This document shows positions 8,733 through 18,498 of a stretch of 64,000 nucleotides of DNA, in pieces. The first letter of the stretch is position 1, and the number at the start of each line of letters is the position of its first letter. The notes beneath the pieces are model-generated. The model had not been told where the DNA came from and did no database searches. It saw only the letters and a program-made list of their open reading frames with translations. The stretch covers positions 293,079 through 357,078 of the forward strand of contig NZ_JAALDL010000004.1 of assembly GCF_011045095.1 (NCBI RefSeq), in the 5' to 3' direction. Both the position numbers and the translations under genes were made by a program. This DNA comes from Grimontia sedimenti. GTDB taxonomy: Bacteria > Pseudomonadota > Gammaproteobacteria > Enterobacterales > Vibrionaceae.

Positions 8733-8760
8733 TTGACGCAGCAGCATGTTATGCTAGTAT
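8733..8760 (+). promoter_or_regulatory. sigma-70 promoter of ssrA
   Basis: TTGACG (8733-8738) and TAGTAT (8755-8760) are spaced by 16 nt. Initiation would fall a few bases before the mature tmRNA 5' end at 8776, leaving a short leader for RNase P to remove. Confidence 0.65.
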
Positions 8761-8775
8761 CTGCGTCCACATTCC

Positions 8776-9143
8776 GGGGCTGATTCAGGATTCGACAGGA
8801 TCAAGAAGGCTCGTGGAGCATGCCGAGGGGCGGTTGGCCTCGTAAAAAGCCGCAAAAAAATAGTCGCAAACGACGAAAACTACGCACTAGCAGCTTAATA
8901 ACCTGCTCAGAGCCTGCCCTCCCTAGCCTCCGCCTGTAGGACGGGGAATCAGGGCAGTCAAACCCAATCAGGATAGCGAGGGAAGCTTTGACCGAAGAGC
9001 TGAACCGCGAAATAGAATTTCGGTATGTCTTTTTGTAGCGTGTCTATTCGCAGCACACTGACGAGATTAAAGATAGACTAAGCATGTAGCGCCATTAGTT
9101 AGACTGATTTTGGACGCGGGTTCAACTCCCGCCAGCTCCACCA
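8776..9143 (+). ncRNA. ssrA: transfer-messenger RNA (tmRNA)
   Basis: Rescues stalled ribosomes by acting as both tRNA-Ala and mRNA. The 5' end GGGGCTGATTC pairs with the 3' acceptor end ...GCCAGCTCCACCA. The T-arm GGGTTCAACTCCC is present. The tag reading frame at 8866-8895 encodes ANDENYALAA, followed by two TAA stops, identical to the E. coli tag. Length is 368 nt. Its 3' end is a common island integration site, and an AT-rich accessory block does begin just downstream. Confidence 0.96.
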
Positions 9144-9153
9144 AACGTTTGGG

Positions 9154-9187
9154 AAAGCGCCAACTCGAAAGGGTTGGCGCTTTTTTG
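9154..9187 (+). terminator. terminator of ssrA
   Basis: An AAAGCGCCAAC / GTTGGCGCTTT stem with a TCGAAAGG loop is followed by six T. It separates the core ssrA locus from the island. Confidence 0.9.
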
Positions 9188-9366
9188 TGTCTCATTTTTA
9201 ACTCCAATAAGAAGCTTACTACTATCTAGCTCAAATCACATTTGCTAAGCAACTCGGGAATATCACAAAAATAAACGTTGAATGTACTGTATTTTAGGCA
9301 TTACTGATAAAATCGAAAGCTATCAGAAAGAACCTGCCTCCAATTCGATCAAAGCTAGAGGTAAAC

Positions 9367-11332
<1,966 letters not shown>

Positions 11333-11336
<4 letters not shown>

Positions 11337-12163
11337 AAATAAAAGATACTTCAACATTTCCACACCCAGTGCTTCAGAAGTATTCAAATGACTATATCTC
11401 AGGTGAGTTTGATGCTAGTTTCTCTGTAAATACTCGTAATTGCGAGATAAGCTTCTTATTGACGTTAACAGAAGAAACACTACTTAAATCCATAATATCC
11501 GGACAAGCAAAATGTAGCATTTTCCTATCCTGCAAAGACACTTACATTACAGACTCGCATGATATAAAAATATTATCTCGAGTAACAAATGGAAAATTCA
11601 ACTTCAAACCTGAGAACTTCCGAGGACTTGTTACAATTCGTGCAATAGTTTATTCAGCAGTTGATATACATCCATATATCAACCAAAACTTACACCCTGA
11701 ACTATCTGATGAAGACTGGAAGTTAGATAAAGGAAGCATACTTGCATTTTCAACTGAAAGTAGATTTAAATCAATTCCTGCAAAGCTACAAGCTACTGAA
11801 ACCATATTCATTTTCTCAGCTCATGATGCTATTGAAGATAATGAAATATTAGTTGATCTAAACTCAGATAAAATTGACATAAGAGTCAATAGAGAGACAT
11901 TAAATAGTATAACAGAGCTTAGAAGCACTCGGAGAGGTAAAGATATTCTACTGAATAGCATTTATCTTCCTGCGGTTATGGAAGCACTGTGGCAAATTGC
12001 TGAAGAGCCCACAATCTATGAAGAAAGGTCATGGTATCCCATATTCAAGATGAAATGTGAAAGCCTTGATATTGATTTTGAATCTATCAACCCATTAAGA
12101 GATGCTCAGAAGATACTGAAAAACCCTTTAAGTAGAATATTGAAAAATATGGAGATAGTATAG
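11333..12163 (+). CDS. hypothetical protein of the ATPase/DUF6339 operon
   Basis: A 276-aa protein that I do not recognise. It has no signal peptide or membrane segment and no clear nuclease or helicase motif. The N-terminal half is beta-strand-rich and the C-terminal quarter helical (LYLPAVMEALWQIAEE-like region). Its ATG overlaps the ATPase stop by 4 nt, and the next gene starts 2 nt after its stop, so the three are surely translated as one unit. Base composition is AT-rich like the ATPase gene. By position it is likely a structural or target-binding subunit of the complex; that is inference only. Confidence 0.8.
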
Positions 12164-12165
12164 TT

Positions 12166-12915
12166 ATGGCACTAGAGAGACTTAAATATCTATCTCAAGA
12201 CGAACATGACAGACTCATAGGAAATATTAGTACTGACAGAGAAAAATATTTAAATGATTCATTCTCTGATCTCTGTGATAGTTATGGCTGGAATAGTGAG
12301 CTCAAAGATATACTTGTCGATTACAGTTATTTGAAGAGTTTGGATAGCACTTCAACATCTTCAAAGCTAGATGTTGAAAACTCTATTTTAGTAATGAAAG
12401 CATTCTCGGATATAACACCTGTTATGGCCACTGATAGTCGGATATGGACGCGGGTCTGTCATGCTGAAGGTTTTGAATATACGAGAAACAGGTGGCTTAA
12501 TAGTCTCGATAAGTCGAACGATGAAAATGTTGACAAAGCCATTCGAAAACACTTTTTCGCGACACATCTGACTCAGTATAGAGATGATAACGGTATAGCT
12601 AGACTTTGGTGGAGCTCTTGGATTGCACGAAGAATTGATGCTGAAAACCCAAGAAATGTACTGAGCATTATATTCTCAAAAGCAGATATACGCTCTAATA
12701 TCATTGAGCGTTCTGGGATCACCACTAGGAAGTGTTTGATCACTCATTTAGTCGATTTTATAGGTGAAAATTTAGATCTTAGCGAAAAACAGTTTAGGGA
12801 GTTTATGAAGACTGTAAATTTATATGGTGGTGGCTTGGTGTTTGAAGCTTTAAGCTCTGCTGATATAAAGTCATTTCTACTGAGGTGCTTAATTCTCTCT
12901 AAGGAAAATGCGTAA
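12166..12915 (+). CDS. DUF6339-like protein, third gene of the defence operon
   Basis: A 249-aa soluble protein. The central pattern DSRIWTRVCHAEGFEY...RLWWSSWIARRID resembles what I recall of DUF6339, a family often found beside GHKL ATPase, Z1 and Vsr genes. No catalytic motif is evident. It starts 2 nt after the preceding stop and ends inside the bidirectional hairpin shared with the convergent methyltransferase. The family assignment is from memory of the sequence pattern and should be treated as moderate; a role in defence follows from the context. Confidence 0.7.
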   Translation: MALERLKYLSQDEHDRLIGNISTDREKYLNDSFSDLCDSYGWNSELKDILVDYSYLKSLDSTSTSSKLDVENSILVMKAFSDITPVMATDSRIWTRVCHAEGFEYTRNRWLNSLDKSNDENVDKAIRKHFFATHLTQYRDDNGIARLWWSSWIARRIDAENPRNVLSIIFSKADIRSNIIERSGITTRKCLITHLVDFIGENLDLSEKQFREFMKTVNLYGGGLVFEALSSADIKSFLLRCLILSKENA

Positions 12916-12937
12916 AGGGTGGTGTCTCCACCCTTTT
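12914..12937. terminator. bidirectional terminator between the DUF6339 gene and the methyltransferase
   Basis: An AAAGGGTGG/CCACCCTTT stem with a TGTCT loop starts inside the TAA stop. A-rich and T-rich flanks allow use from either side. Confidence 0.8.
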
Positions 12938-12945
12938 AATTCAAC

Positions 12946-14481
12946 TTATAAGCACTTGAGTACAATTTTCGCTATCTGCTTAGCTAAGTATGGAGGGACA
13001 GCATTTCCTACTTGGACATATTGCTGAGTTCGATTTCCCTCAAAAAAATAATTATCAGGAAATGTCTGAAGCCTTGCTGCTTCACGAACAGTCAAGCTCC
13101 TACATTGGCTGGGATCGTAGTGAATAAAGTAATGGCCATCTTTAGATATATGACTAGTTACAGTCGTTGCGCACTTATCGGCCGCCTGAGTTCTAAATCG
13201 GTCTGCATGTGAACCTGATTTCCAATTGTCATGGTTAGGCGCTAACTCTTCAGGGAAATCTCTTGCTTTAGGCGAGGTTCCACCGCTTAATTCTGTATAT
13301 CCAGCGCTAAATGCATACCTCAAAAGATCACTATCCATATGACCACGGGTTTCGTGATTAAGAACTGCAGATGCGGCATTATTTGAGTACCAACGTTTCA
13401 ACTCTTCAGGCAAGCTCGAACTTATCCCAGACTTAGTCGACGTTTTTCTCTTGAGAGCCTTCTGCGGTTTTAACATTAAGAATAAATCCGCTGGTTTTTC
13501 TATATTGAACTTGGCTGCAAGTAAACGAGAAATAAGTTTACTGTTACTTTCAACTTCCACTTCCCATTCAAACGCATCATCTTTTCTTTTTGAGAATCCG
13601 CTTCTTAGAGGCGGTAGGTCGCCGATAGCCTGTTCTACAGTCACAATTTCGTCAGCAGGCTTCAATACATTTGGGACGCGGTCAATATCCTCTCTAATAC
13701 CAAGGAGAATGACTCTATGCCTTGCCTGAGGCACGCCATAGTTTTCAGCTTTAATGAGAAAAGCTCTAGAGTCTTTATAAATAGGATCTGAAGGGTCTGT
13801 TGCTGGCTCTACGAGGGAATAAATTCGATAACCTTTAACACCCGGTTTATCAGTTACTTTTCCCGGCTCTCTTAAGTCTGCTAGGATTTTGGGAAACATC
13901 AACTCACCAGCAACTTTGGCTGACAATATTCCCCTAACGTTCTCCATCACGAACACTTCAGGTTGAGCTATCGAAATAACTTCTAGGTATTCTTTGTACA
14001 GGAAATTCCGGGTATCGTTTTCTGCTTTATAGTCTTTGATGCCTGCATTGCGAGAACGGCCAGCTAGCGAATAAGCCTGACACGGGGGGCCACCTATTAC
14101 GACTTTAGGTCCTTTATGCTTCTCGCAAAGCTGCTTGATTCGAGCATGAATAAGTTCATTATCATCACCTAACGCTCTTGGAGCTTGAAGTGTTTCTAAT
14201 TTTGCTTCTTCAGCTGCTTGTGGGTAAACATCAAATAGATCAGAACGGCTAATTTTACCTTCGAGGTACTTGTGATAATCAGCAAGGGAGTCAGGGTTAT
14301 CTTTTAGCTTTCTATAAAACGCTCTTGTCGTCAGTGTTTTATGCGCCGAAGCTTCTTTCTCAACGGATACGCCGATTTGAAAAGGAAAATTCCCGTTATC
14401 GTCTTTGCACGATGAGATACCCTCGCCCAAACCGCCCGGTCCAGCGAACAAATCTATAACTAAAATTTCACCTTGGTTCAT
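12946..14481 (-). CDS. DNA (cytosine-5-)-methyltransferase
   Basis: A 511-aa C5-cytosine DNA methylase. Motif I VIDLFAGPGGLGEG is at residues 8-21, motif IV GGPPCQAYSLAGRSR has catalytic Cys134, and motif VI is VMENVRG (Glu180). Motif VIII NYGVPQARHRVILLG and motif X QVGNAVPPYLAKQIAK are intact. It is longer than E. coli Dcm, with a large variable region as target-recognition domain; the recognised site cannot be read. It converges with the ATPase operon and sits 475 nt from vsr, which points the other way. It probably protects host DNA from the neighbouring nuclease system, or marks it in partnership with Vsr repair. Confidence 0.93.
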   Translation of the reverse strand: MNQGEILVIDLFAGPGGLGEGISSCKDDNGNFPFQIGVSVEKEASAHKTLTTRAFYRKLKDNPDSLADYHKYLEGKISRSDLFDVYPQAAEEAKLETLQAPRALGDDNELIHARIKQLCEKHKGPKVVIGGPPCQAYSLAGRSRNAGIKDYKAENDTRNFLYKEYLEVISIAQPEVFVMENVRGILSAKVAGELMFPKILADLREPGKVTDKPGVKGYRIYSLVEPATDPSDPIYKDSRAFLIKAENYGVPQARHRVILLGIREDIDRVPNVLKPADEIVTVEQAIGDLPPLRSGFSKRKDDAFEWEVEVESNSKLISRLLAAKFNIEKPADLFLMLKPQKALKRKTSTKSGISSSLPEELKRWYSNNAASAVLNHETRGHMDSDLLRYAFSAGYTELSGGTSPKARDFPEELAPNHDNWKSGSHADRFRTQAADKCATTVTSHISKDGHYFIHYDPSQCRSLTVREAARLQTFPDNYFFEGNRTQQYVQVGNAVPPYLAKQIAKIVLKCL

Positions 14482-14675
14482 TATTCAGCGCTTACTTATC
14501 TTCAATGCTGGCAATAATACCAGGCTTCATCTTGTGCACAATCACTTTAGCTTTAAGGTGTTCTTAATGGTCACACAATGAGCAAGACACAATTACAATG
14601 TGACTCATAGTCCGTGGCCTATCCCCTTCATATCAATCATCATTTCTCAATGTTTCATTCAATGGGAATCCAGCT

Positions 14676-14885
14676 ATGAGCTACAGGGCAGAAACTGAGG
14701 AAAGCTACAAAGGCTTCACTATCTACATCGACGAAAACTCAGATGGCTACAGAGGTGGCTTTGAGTTCTGTATTTCGAATGGAACCGAAATTCTAGAACA
14801 AGGGCTAACAGCAGATCCTGAATCAGCCCTTTCAACGGCACAAAAGTTGATAGATGAGCGCCTTGTGAATACACACTCCAGTTAG
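14676..14885 (+). CDS. small hypothetical protein
   Basis: A 69-aa acidic soluble protein with no motif I recognise. The sequence (Y-K-G-F-T-I-Y-I-D-E pattern, then a C-terminal helix) looks like a compact alpha/beta protein rather than random coding. A weak GGGAA lies 8 nt before the ATG. It sits between the divergent methyltransferase and vsr, in a segment less AT-rich than the ATPase operon. It could be a small partner or simply a passenger. Confidence 0.5.
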   Translation: MSYRAETEESYKGFTIYIDENSDGYRGGFEFCISNGTEILEQGLTADPESALSTAQKLIDERLVNTHSS

Positions 14886-14956
14886 CGGAACTCATACACT
14901 TCTCTTCTGTATTTTTGTGTAAGGTATCACTACGCCTCACACCGAAATGCAGGGTT

Positions 14957-15457
14957 ATGGAAGAACTGTCTGAGGCCCGCAAGCGGAACATGCGGGCGAT
15001 TAAAGCCAGAGACACAAAACCGGAATTGCTGATCCGCCAAGGGCTGCATTCCAGAGGCTTTCGCTATCGTATCGCTCCCAAAGCTCTTCCCGGCAAACCC
15101 GATATCTGGCTGCCAAAGTACAACACGGCAATATTTATCAACGGTTGCTTCTGGCATCTTCACCGTTGCCACTTATCCCACATCCCTAATACCCGAAAAC
15201 AGTTCTGGAACGATAAGCTCACTGGCAATGCCGCCAGAGACAAAAGGAACATATCCGCCCTTCTTAAAGACGGAAAAAGGGTATTGGTGGTTTGGGAATG
15301 CGCCCTAAAGGGAAAAGAGCGATTACCTGAGCCATCTATCTTCATGCTGATTTCAACTTGGATAAAGTCCGGCGCAGTGTTTGGGGAACTCAGCGGGAAA
15401 GGATTAGAAGCCCTGAATGAGCGCGCTCAGGCGTTATGGAAGCTAAAAGCAGATTAG
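14957..15457 (+). CDS. vsr: very short patch repair endonuclease Vsr
   Basis: A 166-aa PD-(D/E)XK-type endonuclease that nicks at T:G mismatches arising from 5-methylcytosine deamination; in defence islands Vsr-like enzymes may instead act as restriction nucleases. Diagnostic blocks are NMRAIKARDTKPE, the catalytic GKPD, zinc/active-site GCFWHLHRC and the RVLVVWECALKG tail. The frame extends upstream to a TTG at 14915, but ATG 14957 matches the family start. It pairs functionally with the methyltransferase at 12946. Base composition is close to the core genome, unlike the AT-rich ATPase operon, so the island is a mosaic. Confidence 0.93.
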   Translation: MEELSEARKRNMRAIKARDTKPELLIRQGLHSRGFRYRIAPKALPGKPDIWLPKYNTAIFINGCFWHLHRCHLSHIPNTRKQFWNDKLTGNAARDKRNISALLKDGKRVLVVWECALKGKERLPEPSIFMLISTWIKSGAVFGELSGKGLEALNERAQALWKLKAD

Positions 15458-15609
15458 CCTCATCTCTCCCCCACCAGCTAGGAGTTCTCAGCTCCCGCCT
15501 CCAAACTGATACAAACCAACGAATTAGCAGTGAGCAAAAACACAGATCACGGCAACGCGCTCAAAGATAAGCTAGCTTTCACAAAATGGTAATGACAGGG
15601 ATGATGTCG

Positions 15610-17355
15610 ATGAAAGTGCTGTTTGGAAAAACCGTATGTAAACCGTTTTGGGTGTTTGGCTTATTTTGCGCCTCTTTTCTTGTTGGCTGTCAGTCAACGG
15701 GAAGCGCTAACACCCCGAAAGAAAGTGCCCCCAAAGCATATGCTCCCTCCACGCCTGCCAGTGTAGAACAAGGCTATAACGATGCGCTGAATGCTATGGT
15801 TAATCGGTTTATCCGACGCTATTACAAGTCATCACTTGATACGCTCACTCCCCTGGCTAACAACCGCGAAAGTGTTGGGCAGGCTTTTTCTCGGCTTCTC
15901 TTCAATCTGGATCCCATCGGTGTGGTGTTAACGGATGAAGAGAAAAAAGCGTTTGGGGATCGCTATCGCGATCTGTTCGTTTATCCCCTCAACCTTTCCA
16001 CCAAAGAGGCTCAGGACTTTTACACCGACTATCGGGAAAAGGAAAACCTCGCCATTAGCGAGATGAAAAACTGGCTGGCCGAAAACGGGGCTGAGGTTTT
16101 AAAAAATGCACCAGACAATGCGCTGAACTTTATCTCGGCAGACGATGGCGATCTGATAGACGACAGAAGGGCTGCATTACTGACGTATAAGCTGGTCGCT
16201 ATCAATGGGTTTACTGACAACCCGGCAGAGACGCTGCGCATCATTGAAGGGCAATTGGACTACCATCAGTCGAAAACTGACCGCGTCGACTTTTCCAACA
16301 TCGGGCTGTTTATTGGCGCTTTGCTTCCTCATTCAGTGACTGGTGTTCGCTATATTTCTGAAAAAGAGTATGAACAAACGACGCTTCCTCCCGTTCCGCA
16401 CATTGGCGCGACGTTGGCACAAAAACCTGCGTGTTACTCCGTCATGGGGATTACCAACACATCCACCCTTAATGCAGGTTTAAGGCCGCTGGACTGTATT
16501 GTCGGTGTGACGAAATCCGGGGAGTTTTCAGTTCTGGGAGACAGCGACAATGCCAAGCTCCAAGAGTTTGTCACAGGAATGCGTGGTGAAATGGTCACGC
16601 TCCATGTTCTGCGCAATAACGGGGGAAACATTACCTTCCTTGATATTCCTGTCCCGTTGCAGTTGGGCACACAGGCAGATTTCGCCTCCAGCGAAAATGG
16701 CATCCACACGCAGGGCGTGGATTTCTCCCAGCTGAACGTCGACGGCAAGCGTGTCGCTTACATTTGGATGGCTTACTTTTACGAAGGTATCGCTGAGGCA
16801 ACCGGAGAGTTTTTAGAAGCCAATAATCCCGAGCTTGTTGTGTTTGATCTAAGAGGAAACCAAGGCGGCGCTCTGCCAGAGATGACAGGTTTAGCGGGCC
16901 TGTTTCTTGGGGATGAAGATTTCGGAGTCTATTACGATGCCTTTGGCAGAAGTAAGCGCGTTTCTTCCGAGACCAGCAAGGTATTCGACGGGAAAGTGTT
17001 GGTGCTAACCGATACACAGACAAATTCCGGCGGGGAAATATTGGCGGCTGGGATTCAAAGTTCACCTGAATCGACGGTGATTGGCAAGCCAACTGCGGGC
17101 TCTCCCTTGGTGATTCAGTTCCGCTCACTTCAACATATCTATGACTTGTATGATGAGAAGCTTGGATACATGTCTTACCCCGTACAGGAGTTTCGTCGGT
17201 TAGACGGCTCAAGGTTGAATGAGGGCGTATTGCCTGATATTTCGTGGGAGTCTGAGTTACTCAAACAGAGCCCTTACACGCTGCCATACAATGACGCAGC
17301 GGACTTGGAGAATGAACTCCGGGAAGTCATCCGTATCAGTGGTTTCTCTCAATGA
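15610..17355 (+). CDS. S41 family peptidase, predicted lipoprotein
   Basis: A 581-aa envelope protein with a lipoprotein signal ending LVGC (Cys about 27), so membrane-anchored in the periplasm. The C-terminal half is an S41 (C-terminal processing protease/tricorn) fold: VVFDLRGNQGG, then a LTDTQTNSGGEI block where the nucleophile Ser is expected, and VIGKPTAGSP. A degenerate PDZ-like region lies in between. Several in-frame ATGs exist from 15586; 15610 has AGGG 9 nt upstream and gives the cleanest signal peptide. Its substrate is unknown and it has no operon partner. Confidence 0.82.
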   Translation: MKVLFGKTVCKPFWVFGLFCASFLVGCQSTGSANTPKESAPKAYAPSTPASVEQGYNDALNAMVNRFIRRYYKSSLDTLTPLANNRESVGQAFSRLLFNLDPIGVVLTDEEKKAFGDRYRDLFVYPLNLSTKEAQDFYTDYREKENLAISEMKNWLAENGAEVLKNAPDNALNFISADDGDLIDDRRAALLTYKLVAINGFTDNPAETLRIIEGQLDYHQSKTDRVDFSNIGLFIGALLPHSVTGVRYISEKEYEQTTLPPVPHIGATLAQKPACYSVMGITNTSTLNAGLRPLDCIVGVTKSGEFSVLGDSDNAKLQEFVTGMRGEMVTLHVLRNNGGNITFLDIPVPLQLGTQADFASSENGIHTQGVDFSQLNVDGKRVAYIWMAYFYEGIAEATGEFLEANNPELVVFDLRGNQGGALPEMTGLAGLFLGDEDFGVYYDAFGRSKRVSSETSKVFDGKVLVLTDTQTNSGGEILAAGIQSSPESTVIGKPTAGSPLVIQFRSLQHIYDLYDEKLGYMSYPVQEFRRLDGSRLNEGVLPDISWESELLKQSPYTLPYNDAADLENELREVIRISGFSQ

Positions 17356-17375
17356 GTTTGGGTTAAAGGGCCTTT

Positions 17376-17400
17376 AAGGGATAGCGACCTGCTATCCCTT
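17376..17400 (+). other. hairpin after the S41 peptidase gene
   Basis: A perfect AAGGGATAGC/GCTATCCCTT stem with a GACCT loop has no T-run after it. It may be a weak terminator or an mRNA 3' stabiliser. Confidence 0.45.
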
Positions 17401-17590
17401 ACCGCGGATACACTTTCTGTTATACCCACTAGGGGATAAAGAAACGCTTCCTCCCACACACAAAAATGTTTTGGACGATTGAATCTGGACATCTCACCTT
17501 CCAACTGGAAACCTTACCCACTGATTGTCATTATTAATCTTGAGTCGTCGTGATTTCGACGACGTTTCTGAATCGGCCACGGAGAGCCAA

Positions 17591-18352
17591 ATGCGAATTC
17601 TTATCTGGGGGCTGATGCTGTCACTGCTGTCTGCCCCTGCTCTGGCGAAATGGAATGACCCTGAGTATGTCAAAAGGGCATTTAAAATCATTGCCCTCAG
17701 CAATGAGTATGACAATCAGCAGCACCCTGTCCGCAAGTGGCAAAAGCCGATACGTATCTATATTGACCATCGCGTTGGTGACAAAGAGCTTCATAGCATG
17801 CTGGCCAATACCCAGATTGAAGATTTGGTGCGGGCAACGGGGCATGACATCAAGGTGGTGAATTCGCCGGAAAACGCCAACCTCCGCATGGTATTTACCC
17901 GCCAGAGCCGCTGGCAGAACGAGACCCGCGAACTGTGGCCGAAACAGAAAGACTTTCCGTTCCGCGGTGCTATCTGCATGGCGCATTTTTCTTCTTCATC
18001 TCAGGCAGAAATCGAAGAAGCACTGATTGTAATCCCGGTCGATCTCGCCCGCGAACGCGGCAAGCTGTTCGCCTGTGTGGTCGAGGAACTGACGCAGGCG
18101 ATGGGATTGCCGAATGACTCTGACAAGGTCTTCCCTTCCATCTTTAACGATGGCTCTAAAAACAATGTGATGACAACGCTGGATATCACCTTGCTTCGCT
18201 TGCTCTATTCGTCAGGCGTTAATGCAGGCATGAAAGAGCAGGAAGTGATCCCGCTTTTAGATAGCTGGTTCAAGCAAAATCCGAACTGGCTGAAACAATC
18301 GACGGATATGTATCTCAAGAGCAAATTCGTGTCTGAGCTTGGGTTGAATTGA
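17591..18352 (+). CDS. DUF2927 family exported protein
   Basis: A 253-aa protein with a clear signal peptide (MRILIWGLMLSLLSAPALA) and thus periplasmic or secreted. The body matches the DUF2927 pattern: a metzincin-like fold region with the conserved block CVVEELTQAMGLPNDS, where an intact zinc HExxH is absent. The frame is open from 17525, but ATG 17591 has GGAGAG 7 nt upstream. No function is established for the family. It is separate from its neighbours by more than 100 nt on each side. Confidence 0.78.
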   Translation: MRILIWGLMLSLLSAPALAKWNDPEYVKRAFKIIALSNEYDNQQHPVRKWQKPIRIYIDHRVGDKELHSMLANTQIEDLVRATGHDIKVVNSPENANLRMVFTRQSRWQNETRELWPKQKDFPFRGAICMAHFSSSSQAEIEEALIVIPVDLARERGKLFACVVEELTQAMGLPNDSDKVFPSIFNDGSKNNVMTTLDITLLRLLYSSGVNAGMKEQEVIPLLDSWFKQNPNWLKQSTDMYLKSKFVSELGLN

Positions 18353-18498
18353 TCCCTCTCCGAGCCGCTTCTCACCAAGAAATTGAGCAAGAAATTGCCC
18401 CTGCATGATCTGTCTTTCGGTTTTGCTTTCACGGCGTTGTGCTGCTCGCGTTTGTTCGGTATTTAACCAAAAAACAAAAGCACATCAGGAAAGAGTCA

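Noticed and set aside
12445-12455. TGGACGCGGGT inside the DUF6339-like gene, identical to part of the tmRNA T-arm region
   Set aside because: Only 11 bp match, it lies inside a well-formed coding sequence, and it does not extend to the acceptor end. I consider it chance, not an att site.
17376-17400. Rho-independent terminator after the S41 peptidase
   Set aside because: The stem is strong but no T-run follows, so it is recorded only as a hairpin.
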